A DNA stretch of 18,384 nucleotides, from NCBI GenBank assembly GCA_026707335.1, contig JAPOXB010000264.1, positions 11,294 through 29,677 on the forward strand, in the 5' to 3' direction. Position numbers and translations under genes: made by a program. This document shows positions 1 to 6,719 of this stretch, in pieces. The notes beneath the pieces are model-generated. The model saw only the letters and a list, made by a program, of their open reading frames with translations, did no database searches and was not told the origin of the DNA. The stretch comes from Chloroflexota bacterium (GTDB lineage Bacteria > Chloroflexota > Dehalococcoidia > Bin125). How positions within the stretch are numbered: position 1 is the first letter of the stretch; each line of letters opens with the position of its first letter.

Positions 1-361
1 CCGCCTCCCGGACCACGCGGCGCATCGGCCCGCCGATCCCGCAGCCGACATCGACGACCGCCATGCCCTCGCGCAGTTCCAGCTTGTCGATCATCAGCCG
101 CTGGTGCCGGACCTGGGAATCCTCCAGGCTCTCGTGGGGCGAAAGCGGCGCGAAGTGCAGGGACTCGCTCCAGCCGAACACCATGAATTCGGTGCACAGG
201 TCGTAGTACTCCTCGACGGTTGCGGCATGGTCGTCGCCCGCCGGGCCGGCATCCCCCGTGCGCGCCCTGTCCATCCATCCATCGAAGTGCCGCACGCGAC
301 GTCGCACATCCGAGCCGCGGTAGGCGGCCTTCAGCCCCCTGGAGAGTTGGCGGAGTTGCAT
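1..361 (-). CDS. Sterol 24-C-methyltransferase-like SAM methyltransferase (N-terminal 120 residues)
   Basis: This frame runs off the left edge, so only the first 120 residues are visible. It reads from an ATG at 361, with a weak AGAGG Shine-Dalgarno a few bases upstream. The protein shows YYDLCTEF (residues 52-59), GWSESLHFAP (63-72) and the SAM-binding motif I VVDVGCGIGGPMR (102-114). The pair of a GW..S.HFAP block and a GCGIGGPMR motif is characteristic of the Erg6/SMT family, which methylates C-24 of a sterol side chain, and of close relatives such as tocopherol-type methyltransferases. The substrate cannot be decided from this fragment. An 11-nt gap separates its ATG from the TAG of a remnant of the transporter tail (see 372-397), suggesting it once followed the RND transporter in one operon. 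Family assignment is firm; the sterol substrate is inference. Confidence 0.8.
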   Translation of the reverse strand, partial: MQLRQLSRGLKAAYRGSDVRRRVRHFDGWMDRARTGDAGPAGDDHAATVEEYYDLCTEFMVFGWSESLHFAPLSPHESLEDSQVRHQRLMIDKLELREGMAVVDVGCGIGGPMRRVVREA

Positions 362-371
362 GAGCCTCTGT

Positions 372-397
372 CCTAGGCCGAGCCCTGCTCCTGCTCG
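372..397. repeat. 26-bp direct repeat, copy 1 (remnant of the MMPL gene 3' end)
   Basis: This segment is identical to 1134-1159. On the minus strand it still encodes EQEQGSA followed by TAG, the exact C-terminus of the MMPL transporter. It lies just upstream of the methyltransferase start. Similarity drops to chance outside the 26 bp. Confidence 0.85.
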
Positions 398-426
398 CGG
401 CGGCGGTGCATCAGGTTGGCGCGCCC

Positions 427-456
427 TGGACCGGACGCTCCGGGCTGGCCTAGCCT
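427..456 (+). promoter_or_regulatory. Putative promoter of the metallo-hydrolase gene
   Basis: TGGACC (427-432) and TAGCCT (451-456) are separated by 18 nt, the same spacing as the better promoters in this window. Transcription would start near 463, just ahead of the AGGAG at 467-471. Confidence 0.4.
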
Positions 457-477
457 CGCCCTGCACAGGAGACGAGC

Positions 478-1119
478 GTGGAGCAGTTGCAGCCCGACCT
501 GTGGCAAAGTTCCCGGCATGAGTCCGGGATGCTTCGGTCGCACGCCTATCTCGTGACGCGGCCTGCCGGCAACGTCCTATTCTACAACATCGGCCTCGAC
601 CAGCAGAGCGACCTCGATGCCATCGCGGAGTTGGGTGGCATCGCCCACCAATTGCTGAGTCACCGCGACGAAGCGAACGAACTACTCGACCCGATCCGTC
701 ATCGGTTCGGCTCGCGGCTCTGGTGCAGCGCGATCGAGGAGCCCGCGATCGGCCGCGCCGCGACCGTCGACGCCGTGCTGGCCCAGGGCGACGATCACGT
801 GGAGGACGTCGAGGTCCTGCACACGCCCGGCCACACCGACGGCAGCCTCTGCTTCTTCTACCGCTCCCCGTATGGCAAGTCGTACCTCTTCACCGGGGAT
901 TCGCTGTTCCTGTGGGATGGCGAATGGTCGACGCTCGTGCTGGAGGCCGCCGGGGGAAGCGCCACGGCGCTCGCCGGGAGCCTGCTCGGACTGCGCGAAC
1001 TGCGTCCCGACCTAGTGTTGTGCAGCGCCTTCGTCGGCGATGTGGCCACGATGGAGGTCGGCGCCGAGGAGTGGACTCGCGCGATCGACGGCCAGGTCGC
1101 GCGGCTCCGGAAAGCGTAG
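478..1119 (+). CDS. MBL-fold metallo-hydrolase
   Basis: This is a 213-residue protein starting at GTG 478, chosen because AGGAG lies six bases upstream. The beta-lactamase-type metal site is partly recognisable: LSHRDEANE around residue 60-68 stands where HxHxDH is expected, HTPGHTDGS is at 115-123, and FTGDSLF carries D141. Only the second His (H62) and the Asp (D64) of the first motif remain, and the final His position is a Glu (E65), so the metal site is altered. Members of the superfamily hydrolyse thioesters, lactones or phosphoesters; no substrate can be named here. There is no signal peptide, so it is probably cytoplasmic. It is the only plus-strand gene among minus-strand neighbours, its codons are less GC-saturated, and it lies between two copies of a 26-bp repeat. 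Together these suggest later insertion. Confidence 0.85.
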   Translation: MEQLQPDLWQSSRHESGMLRSHAYLVTRPAGNVLFYNIGLDQQSDLDAIAELGGIAHQLLSHRDEANELLDPIRHRFGSRLWCSAIEEPAIGRAATVDAVLAQGDDHVEDVEVLHTPGHTDGSLCFFYRSPYGKSYLFTGDSLFLWDGEWSTLVLEAAGGSATALAGSLLGLRELRPDLVLCSAFVGDVATMEVGAEEWTRAIDGQVARLRKA

Positions 1120-1133
1120 GGCGCCGTCGCGGG

Positions 1134-1159
1134 CCTAGGCCGAGCCCTGCTCCTGCTCG
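1134..1159. repeat. 26-bp direct repeat, copy 2 (within the MMPL gene 3' end)
   Basis: This is the intact parental copy of the repeat at 372-397. On the minus strand it holds the last seven codons of the transporter, its TAG stop and a few bases beyond. Confidence 0.85.
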
Positions 1160-3618
1160 TGGCGCTGGTGAATGCCTTCGATCGCCTCGTCCAAGGCGGC
1201 CCATTCCCGCTCCACCATCGAGCGCAGGCGCATGTTCTGGTAGGCGCCCCAGACCGTCATCGCCGGCGGCACGAGCAGGATGGAGACGATCAGCGAGTAG
1301 GCGATCGTGATCGCCGCCGTGATGCCGAACTGCTGCGAGGCCAGCAGCGGCGAGGCCACCAGCACGCCCAGCCCCAGCGCCGTCGTCAGCGCGGAACCCA
1401 GCAGCGCCGATCCGGTCGTCGCGAGCGTGCGGATGGCCGCCTTCTCCGGGTTGCGCAGCCGCGCGAACTCCTCCCGGTAGCGATGGATGACGTGGATCGT
1501 GTAGTCGACGCCGATCCCGATCGAGAGCGCCGTGATGATCGACGTGACCAGCGTGTAGGGGATGCCCAGCAGCGCCATCGTGCCCAGCACGCAGATCAGG
1601 ACGAGCGCGATCGGCGCCACGGCGATGAAGCCCAGCACCGGCTGGCGCAGCGTGAGCCAGAAGAAGATCGTGAGGATGCCGAGCGCCAGCGCGATCGTCG
1701 CGCTGATCGACTCCGTCTGCCGGCTGGTGATCTCGTCCGTCACCGTGACCGAGGTGATGCTCAGCGACGTCGCCGTGATCGCGTCGTCGTCGCCCGCCCA
1801 GAGCGCATCGATCTCGTCCTGGATCAGCTTCGTGCCCGCGGGGTCGTCGGTGAAGGCGGGGAACTGCAGCAGCATCGCGTCGATACCGTCCGGGTCGTTG
1901 ACCAGGCCGCGCGCGACGGCCGGATCACGCGCCGCCAGCTCGTCGATGAACTGCTGCATCAGCGCCGGGTCGAGCCGCACCTCCGCGGAAGCTTCCCGGA
2001 AGAGCGCCGCCAGCTCGGGATCGTAGTTGTCCCCGGGCGCCCCGCTGTCGTGGGTCCAGTCGCGGGCGAGCGACTCGTACGAGGCGTGCATTGGGCCCGC
2101 CGCCACGCGCGGCCGGCGCGCCTCGTCCGCGAAGGCCGCCTCGAGGTCGCGCAGGTTGAGCAGCGTGCGGGTCTCCGTGGCCTCCGCCTCGACGAGCACG
2201 CTCGCCATCTCCGTCGATCCGCCGACGGCCGCGTCGAGCGTTTCCATATCCTCCAGCACCGTCCCCCCGCGGGGCAGCACATCGCGGATGCTGAACTCCG
2301 ACTCGAGGCCCGTGGCGGCGAAGCCGAGGCCGATCGTCACGCCGAGCACGCCCACGATGTAGGGCGCCGGCCGCCGCGTGACCGAGGCCCCCAGGATCTC
2401 CGCCAGCCGGCCGATGCCGGGCAGCGCGTTCGAGACCGGCCGGGGCGGCTTCAGCGTGCCGCGGGCCTCGCGCCGCCGATCGATGATGGTGCGGCCGGCC
2501 GGCACGAGCGTCAGCATCACGATCAGGCTCATGCCCACGCCCAGCGCCGCGACGATGCCGAAGTCACCGATCACACCGATGGGGGAGAACAGGCTGGCCA
2601 GCAGGCTGACCATGGTGGTCACGGCGGCCAGCGTCAGCGGGATGGTGACGTGGCGCAGACCCGTGCGCACGGCGTCGATCACCGGCCCGCCGGCGGCGCG
2701 CTGCTCGCGGTAGTGCGAGACGGCCTGGATCGCGTAGTCGACCGTGAGGCTGATCACGATGATCGGCACCATCGTCGTGAGCGAACTGGGCGCGCCGATC
2801 ACGCTCAGGCCGTAGGGGCCCAGCCACCCCTCCGCCCCGATCACCCAGATCAGCGAGATCAGCAGCCCGGCCAGCGTCAGCAGCAGGTCCGACAGCGTGC
2901 GCAGGAATAGCAGCAGCAGCAACGCGATGAGGACCAGCGCCAGCCCGATCAGCGGCGCCATCCCGCTCTCGGTGGCCTCCCGGTACTCATCCTCGACCAC
3001 GATGGGCGAGACGCTGGTCACGCGCAGCGGGCCCTCGTCGGCGAGCGCCAGCGTGTTGATCCAGCGCTCGACCTCCCCGATCCGCTCGTCGCCGGTGTCG
3101 CGCAGGCGGATCGTGGCGGTCGCGACGGGCGTGCCGTCGGTGTCGACGCCGGTCATCGCGTCGAGCGCCGGCGCGATCTCCGGGGCGCCGCGGGCGGCGT
3201 CGATCTCCGCCTGCGTGAGCGACCCGAGGTCGTCGGCCTGCAGCGCCGCCTTGATCAGCGAGGAGGGCGCGATGACCGAATCGCCCGGCGCGAGCAGATC
3301 CGTCACGTCGGGGTTGCGGGTGATCGCGCCGAGCAGGGCGTCCATCTGCGCGAGCCCGCCGGGCGTGAACTCCTCGCCGCGGAAGATCAGCGTGACGATG
3401 CTGACTTCGCCAGTGTCGCCGAAGCGCTCCTCGATCGTGCGCGTCGCCTCGGCGATCTCGTTGCCGGGAGGCAGGAAGGCCAGGGCGGCGCCCTCGATCA
3501 CCGGCGCGCGCCGGTTCGCCCCCGCCGCCAGCACGACCGTAAGGATGAGGAGGACGAGGATCGTGACCCACGGTCGGGCCGTGACGAGGCGGCTCAGCCG
3601 ATCGAGTACGGGGTTCAT
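1135..3618 (-). CDS. MMPL/RND-family transporter
   Basis: This is an 827-residue inner-membrane transporter with the two-fold RND plan. TM1 is at about 15-33, a long extracytoplasmic loop follows to about 215, then a five-helix block to about 385, TM7 near 425, a second loop, and a final helix block. Both halves carry the Asp-Tyr pair that in MmpL3-type proteins forms the proton relay: VDYAIQ with D294-Y295 and VDYTIH with D705-Y706. Such proteins use the proton gradient to move lipids, hopanoids or sterols out of the inner membrane (HpnN, MmpL and BstA relatives). The ATG at 3618 is preferred over the one at 3627 because a TAGTAT -10 element (3626-3631) overlaps the latter and sits 7 nt before the former. 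The neighbouring methyltransferase hints at a sterol or isoprenoid-lipid cargo; that is inference. Confidence 0.9.
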   Translation of the reverse strand: MNPVLDRLSRLVTARPWVTILVLLILTVVLAAGANRRAPVIEGAALAFLPPGNEIAEATRTIEERFGDTGEVSIVTLIFRGEEFTPGGLAQMDALLGAITRNPDVTDLLAPGDSVIAPSSLIKAALQADDLGSLTQAEIDAARGAPEIAPALDAMTGVDTDGTPVATATIRLRDTGDERIGEVERWINTLALADEGPLRVTSVSPIVVEDEYREATESGMAPLIGLALVLIALLLLLFLRTLSDLLLTLAGLLISLIWVIGAEGWLGPYGLSVIGAPSSLTTMVPIIVISLTVDYAIQAVSHYREQRAAGGPVIDAVRTGLRHVTIPLTLAAVTTMVSLLASLFSPIGVIGDFGIVAALGVGMSLIVMLTLVPAGRTIIDRRREARGTLKPPRPVSNALPGIGRLAEILGASVTRRPAPYIVGVLGVTIGLGFAATGLESEFSIRDVLPRGGTVLEDMETLDAAVGGSTEMASVLVEAEATETRTLLNLRDLEAAFADEARRPRVAAGPMHASYESLARDWTHDSGAPGDNYDPELAALFREASAEVRLDPALMQQFIDELAARDPAVARGLVNDPDGIDAMLLQFPAFTDDPAGTKLIQDEIDALWAGDDDAITATSLSITSVTVTDEITSRQTESISATIALALGILTIFFWLTLRQPVLGFIAVAPIALVLICVLGTMALLGIPYTLVTSIITALSIGIGVDYTIHVIHRYREEFARLRNPEKAAIRTLATTGSALLGSALTTALGLGVLVASPLLASQQFGITAAITIAYSLIVSILLVPPAMTVWGAYQNMRLRSMVEREWAALDEAIEGIHQRHEQEQGSA

Positions 3619-3625
3619 CGCGGGC

Positions 3626-3631
3626 ATACTA
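3626..3631 (-). promoter_or_regulatory. -10 element of the MMPL gene (leaderless type)
   Basis: TAGTAT on the minus strand lies seven bases before the ATG at 3618. This spacing would place the transcript start at or next to the start codon. No convincing -35 box is visible. Confidence 0.45.
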
Positions 3632-3698
3632 TCTCAGCAGCCCTCCTCGTACACCGTCCCGGCGGGTGTGCCGCTGCTGCCCGTCACTGGGTTCACCC

Positions 3699-4424
3699 GT
3701 GCACTTCACGATCATCCTCCCCGCCTTCAACGAAGCGACCGCCCTCCCGGCCACCCTCGATGCGATCCGCGACGCCGCCGCGCACCTGCGCGCTCGCGCC
3801 GACGTCCGCATCGACACGATCGTCGTCGACAACAACAGCGACGACGACACCGCCGCCGTCGCCGAGGCCGGCGGCGCGACCGTCGTACGCGAGCCGGTGC
3901 AGGGGATCGCGCGCGCCCGCAACGCCGGCGCGCGTCACGCGAGCGGCGACCTGCTCGTCTTCATCGATGCGGACGTGATCGTGCCGCGCACCCTGCTCGC
4001 GGCGATCCACGCGGCGATGAGCGACCCGGCCTGCATCGGTGGCGGCGTGGACGTCGAGTACCGGCCCCGGCGACGCGCGATCCGGGTCTACCTGCGCGCC
4101 TGGCGGCTGCTCGCCCGCCTGCTGGGCATGAGCCAGGGGGCGACGCAGTTCTGCCGGGCCTCGGCCTTCGAGCAAACCGGCGGCTACGACGAGACGGCCT
4201 GGATTGGCGAGGACGTCGACTTCTACTGGGGTCTCAAGCGGTCGGCCAAACGCACCGGCCGCACGGTCCGGTTCATCCGCGAACCGCGCGTGCTCGCGTC
4301 GTCGCGCCGCTTCGACGAGTGGCCCCTCTGGCGCACGCTGGTCTGGACCAACCCGCTCGTCATCGCGCTGTTGCGGCGGCGTAAGGGCGCCTGGGGTGGC
4401 TGGTACCGCCGGCCGGTGCGTTAG
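3699..4424 (+). CDS. Family 2 glycosyltransferase
   Basis: This is a 241-residue GT-A fold glycosyltransferase. The start at GTG 3699 is chosen because it leaves the usual few residues before the first strand (FTIILPAFNEA); an in-frame GTG at 3666 would add 11 residues unlike the family. Visible marks are IVVDNNSDDDT (41-51) for nucleotide binding, the GIARARNAGA segment (69-78), the DXD-type metal site DAD (90-92) and the acceptor/catalytic region GEDVDF (E171, D172). It transfers a sugar from a nucleotide donor, with the acceptor unknown. There is no transmembrane helix, so it is cytoplasmic or peripheral. It is divergent from the MMPL gene across about 80 bp and could share its envelope-lipid role, but nothing proves this. 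Confidence 0.88.
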   Translation: MHFTIILPAFNEATALPATLDAIRDAAAHLRARADVRIDTIVVDNNSDDDTAAVAEAGGATVVREPVQGIARARNAGARHASGDLLVFIDADVIVPRTLLAAIHAAMSDPACIGGGVDVEYRPRRRAIRVYLRAWRLLARLLGMSQGATQFCRASAFEQTGGYDETAWIGEDVDFYWGLKRSAKRTGRTVRFIREPRVLASSRRFDEWPLWRTLVWTNPLVIALLRRRKGAWGGWYRRPVR

Positions 4425-4439
4425 CCGGGCGCGCCGCCG

Positions 4440-4910
4440 CTACAGCAGCTCCCGCTTGAAGATCAGCCGCTCGATGCCGTACTTGCGGCTGCCGAGGATG
4501 CCGATGATCCCCGCGATCGCGAAGTAGAGGATCGCCACCTCGCCGCCGTGGGCGCCGAAGCCGCCCTCGGCCGGGTAGATGTGCGGCCATAGCCCGTTGC
4601 CGTAGTGCACGTCGAAGTAGGCCACCACCATCTGCACGACCAGCGCGCCGGCCCCCAGCCGGGTGAACACGCCGCTCGCGATCAGGATCGCCGCGATGAA
4701 CTCCACCCAGCCGGCGATGTCGACCCGCAGGCCCAGCGGGTGGTCGGCGGGGAATCCCCACAGCAGGAACGCCTTCTGCGCCCCGTGCAGGGCCAGCAGG
4801 AAGGCGAACAGCAGCCGGAAGCCCAGATGGAACTCTTCGGCGTACCGCAGGAGCACGTTCCCGAAGATCGGGGTTTCCCCTGCGGGCGCTGGCTCGTTGT
4901 CCATCTGCAT
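4440..4910 (-). CDS. DoxX-family membrane protein
   Basis: This is a 156-residue protein with about four transmembrane helices. The first begins near FHLGFRLLFAFLLALHG, followed by a helix at GWVEFIAAILIASGVF, the LGAGALVVQMVVAYF segment and a last one at LYFAIAGIIGILG. Length, helix pattern and the early HGAQKAF segment fit the DoxX family, inner-membrane proteins linked to thiosulfate or quinone redox and to oxidative-stress complexes. The exact reaction of most members is unknown. The start at 4910 is supported by a GAGGAGGT Shine-Dalgarno six bases upstream; a longer open frame to 4991 has no such signal. It converges with the glycosyltransferase (15 bp between stops) and is divergent from the GYD gene. 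Confidence 0.82.
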   Translation of the reverse strand: MQMDNEPAPAGETPIFGNVLLRYAEEFHLGFRLLFAFLLALHGAQKAFLLWGFPADHPLGLRVDIAGWVEFIAAILIASGVFTRLGAGALVVQMVVAYFDVHYGNGLWPHIYPAEGGFGAHGGEVAILYFAIAGIIGILGSRKYGIERLIFKRELL

Positions 4911-4936
4911 CGCTTGACCTCCTCGCGCGCCGACCA

Positions 4937-4966
4937 TTGCTGCCCGCAGCGTAGAATGTCTGTCAA
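4937..4966 (-). promoter_or_regulatory. Possible promoter of the DoxX gene
   Basis: A perfect TTGACA on the minus strand (4961-4966) is followed after 18 nt by CAGCAA (4937-4942), which is a poor -10. It overlaps the GYD gene's -10 on the other strand. Confidence 0.3.
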
Positions 4967-4986
4967 CCGCCGATCCGACCGGCGGT
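4952..4986 (+). promoter_or_regulatory. -10 element and 5' hairpin of the GYD gene
   Basis: TAGAAT (4952-4957) would start transcription near 4964. Immediately downstream is a perfect 7-bp inverted repeat (ACCGCCG at 4966-4972, CGGCGGT at 4980-4986) with a 7-nt loop, so the mRNA would begin with a hairpin. No good -35 is visible. Confidence 0.4.
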
Positions 4987-5017
4987 CGCAACCCGCAGGC
5001 ACGTTTGGAGGGATTTC

Positions 5018-5338
5018 ATGGGCAAGTACCTGCTGCAGGCGAGCTATACGCAGGCGGGCCTGTCCGGCCTGATCGAAGAGGGCGGCGCCAGCCGTCGCGC
5101 GGCGCTCACCGCGACGATCGAGGGGGTGGGCGGCAGCGTCGAGGCGCTCTACTACGCCTTCGGCGCCTGCGACCTCTTCATCATCGCCGACCTGCCCGAC
5201 GACGCCACGGCCGCCGCCGTCTCGCTGAACATCGGCGCGGCCGGGGCGCTCAACACCAGCGTCACCGTTCTGGTCACGCCCGAGACCGTCGACGAGGCCG
5301 TCGCCAAGAACATCTCCTACCGCGCGCCGGGCGCATAG
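5018..5338 (+). CDS. GYD domain protein
   Basis: This is a 106-residue soluble protein. It begins MGKYLLQASYTQAGL and contains GGSVEALYYAFGACDLFII followed by DLPDD, the pattern of the GYD family (PF08734). These are small ferredoxin-like alpha/beta-barrel dimers of unknown biochemical role, often encoded beside oxidoreductases. The start at ATG 5018 is fixed by GGAGGG at 5007-5012, five bases upstream. The gene is divergent from DoxX, and the two promoters overlap, so they may be co-regulated. Family call is firm; function is unknown. Confidence 0.85.
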   Translation: MGKYLLQASYTQAGLSGLIEEGGASRRAALTATIEGVGGSVEALYYAFGACDLFIIADLPDDATAAAVSLNIGAAGALNTSVTVLVTPETVDEAVAKNISYRAPGA

Positions 5339-5360
5339 CCGGCACCCGGCGCGGGCGGGC

Positions 5361-5421
5361 TGCTATGATCGCCTCGATGTGGCATAGCTGATTGATCTGC
5401 CACGAATGCATCGAGGTGGCA
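5361..5421 (+). promoter_or_regulatory. Extended -10 promoter and operator of the toxin-antitoxin pair
   Basis: TGCTATGAT (5361-5369) is a good extended -10. Downstream lie three GTGGCA half-sites: forward at 5379-5384, inverted (TGCCAC) at 5398-5403, and forward at 5416-5421, spaced 18-19 bp apart. An overlapping inverted repeat CCTCGATG (5372-5379) / CATCGAGG (5409-5416) spans the first two. This fits autoregulation by the AbrB-type antitoxin, which binds as dimers. The last half-site overlaps the antitoxin's Shine-Dalgarno. Confidence 0.6.
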
Positions 5422-5422
5422 T

Positions 5423-5671
5423 TTGCAGCCCACGGCGACCAAGATCGACAAGCACGGCCGGGTCGTCATCCCGGCCGACTACCGTCGCGCCCTCGGCCTG
5501 CGCCCCGGCGACTCGCTTACCATCAAGCTCGACGACGGTGCGCTCCGCCTGGTCACGCTCGCACAGGCCATCAGGGAGGCGCAGGAGTTCGTCGCCAAGT
5601 ACGTGGACAAGGACCGCTCGCTCGTCGCGGAGCTGATCGCCGAGCGCCGGGCGGAAGCCGCCCGTGAGTGA
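5423..5671 (+). CDS. AbrB/MazE-type antitoxin (VapB-like)
   Basis: This is an 82-residue protein with an N-terminal SpoVT-AbrB swapped-hairpin DNA-binding domain. The segment from KIDKHGRVVIPADYRRALG through GDSLTIKLDDGALRL covers residues 7-44. It is followed by a helical, charged C-terminal tail that in such antitoxins wraps the toxin. The start is TTG 5423, with GAGG at 5413-5416 six bases upstream; no in-frame ATG is better placed. Its 3' end overlaps the PIN toxin gene by 8 bp, the normal translational coupling of a type II module. It probably represses its own promoter through the half-sites just upstream. Confidence 0.88.
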   Translation: MQPTATKIDKHGRVVIPADYRRALGLRPGDSLTIKLDDGALRLVTLAQAIREAQEFVAKYVDKDRSLVAELIAERRAEAARE

Positions 5672-6050
5672 GTGGGTCCTCGACGCCTCGGCGGTCCTCG
5701 CCGTGATCAAACGGGAGCCCGGCGAGGAACGCGCCGCCGCGGCGCTCTACGCCGGCGCGGTCATCAGCGCGGTCAACCTCTCCGAAGTCGTCGCCAAGCT
5801 CGCCGCCGCCAGGGCGCCGGAGGCGGGAATCCGCGCGAAGATCGCGGAGTTGCGTATGGACGTGGCTCCCTTCGACGCCGACGCCGCCTTCGCGGCCGGG
5901 CTGCTCATCCCGCTGACTCGCGCTGCCGGCCTCTCGCTGGGCGACCGCGCCTGTATCGCCCTGGGCCAGCGCCGCGGCCTCCCCGTCCTCACCGCCGACG
6001 CCGCCTGGGCGGGGCTCGACCTCGGCGTCGAGATCACGGTTCTCCGCTAG
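5664..6050 (+). CDS. PIN-domain ribonuclease toxin (VapC-like)
   Basis: This is a 128-residue PIN domain starting at GTG 5664, inside the end of the antitoxin gene. The four acidic metal-binding residues are all present: D7 in VLDASAVLAVI, E41 in NLSEVVAKL, D94 in SLGDRACIAL and D112 in VLTADAAW. An intact active site predicts a working Mg-dependent endoribonuclease. VapC toxins typically cut initiator tRNA or the 23S rRNA loop; the target here is unknown. Its 3' end overlaps the convergent GNAT gene by 17 bp. Confidence 0.9.
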   Translation: MSEWVLDASAVLAVIKREPGEERAAAALYAGAVISAVNLSEVVAKLAAARAPEAGIRAKIAELRMDVAPFDADAAFAAGLLIPLTRAAGLSLGDRACIALGQRRGLPVLTADAAWAGLDLGVEITVLR

Positions 6051-6582
6051 TCCGCCCCGGCCACTCCTCCCGCAGCAGCGCGTAGAGCACATCGTCGACC
6101 CGTTCGCCGTGCACGACGCGGCGACTGCGCAGCTGCCCCTCGCGGCGCATGCCCAGCTTCTCCATCACCCGCCACGACGCGACGTTGCGCACGTCGGCGG
6201 CGGCCCAGATGCGCGCCAGATCCAACTCTTCGAACCCATACCCGACGACCGAGGCTGCCGCCTCCGTCGCGAGGCCGCGGCCCCACAGCGGCCGCGCCAG
6301 CGAGTAGCCGATCTCGGCGGAGTCGTGGTCACGAAAGCGCAACTCGATCCCACCCGAGACCCGCCCCTCGTGCACGATCGCCCACTTCAGCCGCTGCTCG
6401 GGCTTGGGCACGGTCGCGCCCGTCACAAACTCCTCGGCGTCGCGGCGGGTGTACGGCTGGGGTACGGGCAGATGGCGGCCCCACTCCGGGTCCGACGCGT
6501 AGGCGAACACGTCGTCCACGTCGTCGCTGCGGAAGGGGCGCAGCAGCAGGCGGTCGGTGCGAAGGTCGGGCGGGTGGTTCAT
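6034..6582 (-). CDS. GNAT N-acetyltransferase (RimJ/RimL type)
   Basis: This is a 182-residue protein of the Acetyltransf_3 branch. It opens with LRTDRLLLRPFRSDDVDDVF, typical of RimJ/RimL relatives. The acetyl-CoA loop LWGRGLATEA is near residues 98-107. The C-terminal block DVRNVASWRVMEKLGMRREG is the family's usual NxxSxxVxEKLGF-like signature. It would acetylate a protein N-terminus or a small amine; the substrate is unknown. There is no Shine-Dalgarno before the ATG at 6582. Instead TACGCT sits exactly six bases upstream, suggesting a leaderless mRNA. The last 17 bp overlap the end of the PIN toxin gene on the other strand. Confidence 0.88.
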   Translation of the reverse strand: MNHPPDLRTDRLLLRPFRSDDVDDVFAYASDPEWGRHLPVPQPYTRRDAEEFVTGATVPKPEQRLKWAIVHEGRVSGGIELRFRDHDSAEIGYSLARPLWGRGLATEAAASVVGYGFEELDLARIWAAADVRNVASWRVMEKLGMRREGQLRSRRVVHGERVDDVLYALLREEWPGRTSGEP

Positions 6583-6588
6583 CGGACG

Positions 6589-6594
6589 AGCGTA
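6589..6594 (-). promoter_or_regulatory. -10 element of the GNAT gene (leaderless type)
   Basis: TACGCT on the minus strand is followed by six bases and the ATG at 6582. An overlapping TACCGT lies just upstream of it. The same TACGCT hexamer occurs in two other promoter candidates in this window. Confidence 0.45.
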
Positions 6595-6676
6595 CGGTAG
6601 GCGGGCACACGCGTGCCGTCCGCCGCGAGGAGCCCGCCTGACACCTCCGCTGTTCCCACGGCGCGACCGCTTGCGC

Positions 6677-6682
6677 TAGCCT
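6677..6682 (+). promoter_or_regulatory. Possible -10 element of the permease gene
   Basis: TAGCCT in the GNAT/permease intergenic region, about 38 bp before the GTG at 6720. The -35 region is poor. The same intergenic region holds an 8-bp inverted repeat (6599-6606 and 6632-6639). Confidence 0.3.
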
Positions 6683-6719
6683 CCCCGGAACCACCCACCG
6701 CCACCCCGGATCGACGCTC

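Noticed and set aside
1159..2910. Very long open frame on the plus strand opposite the MMPL gene
   Set aside because: Its product is almost all Arg, Asp, His, Gln and Gly, the usual shadow of a GC-rich gene read backwards. The minus-strand frame has clear RND motifs.
4440..4991. Longer DoxX protein starting at 4991
   Set aside because: The extra 27 residues are not family-like, and the ATG at 4910 has a strong Shine-Dalgarno.
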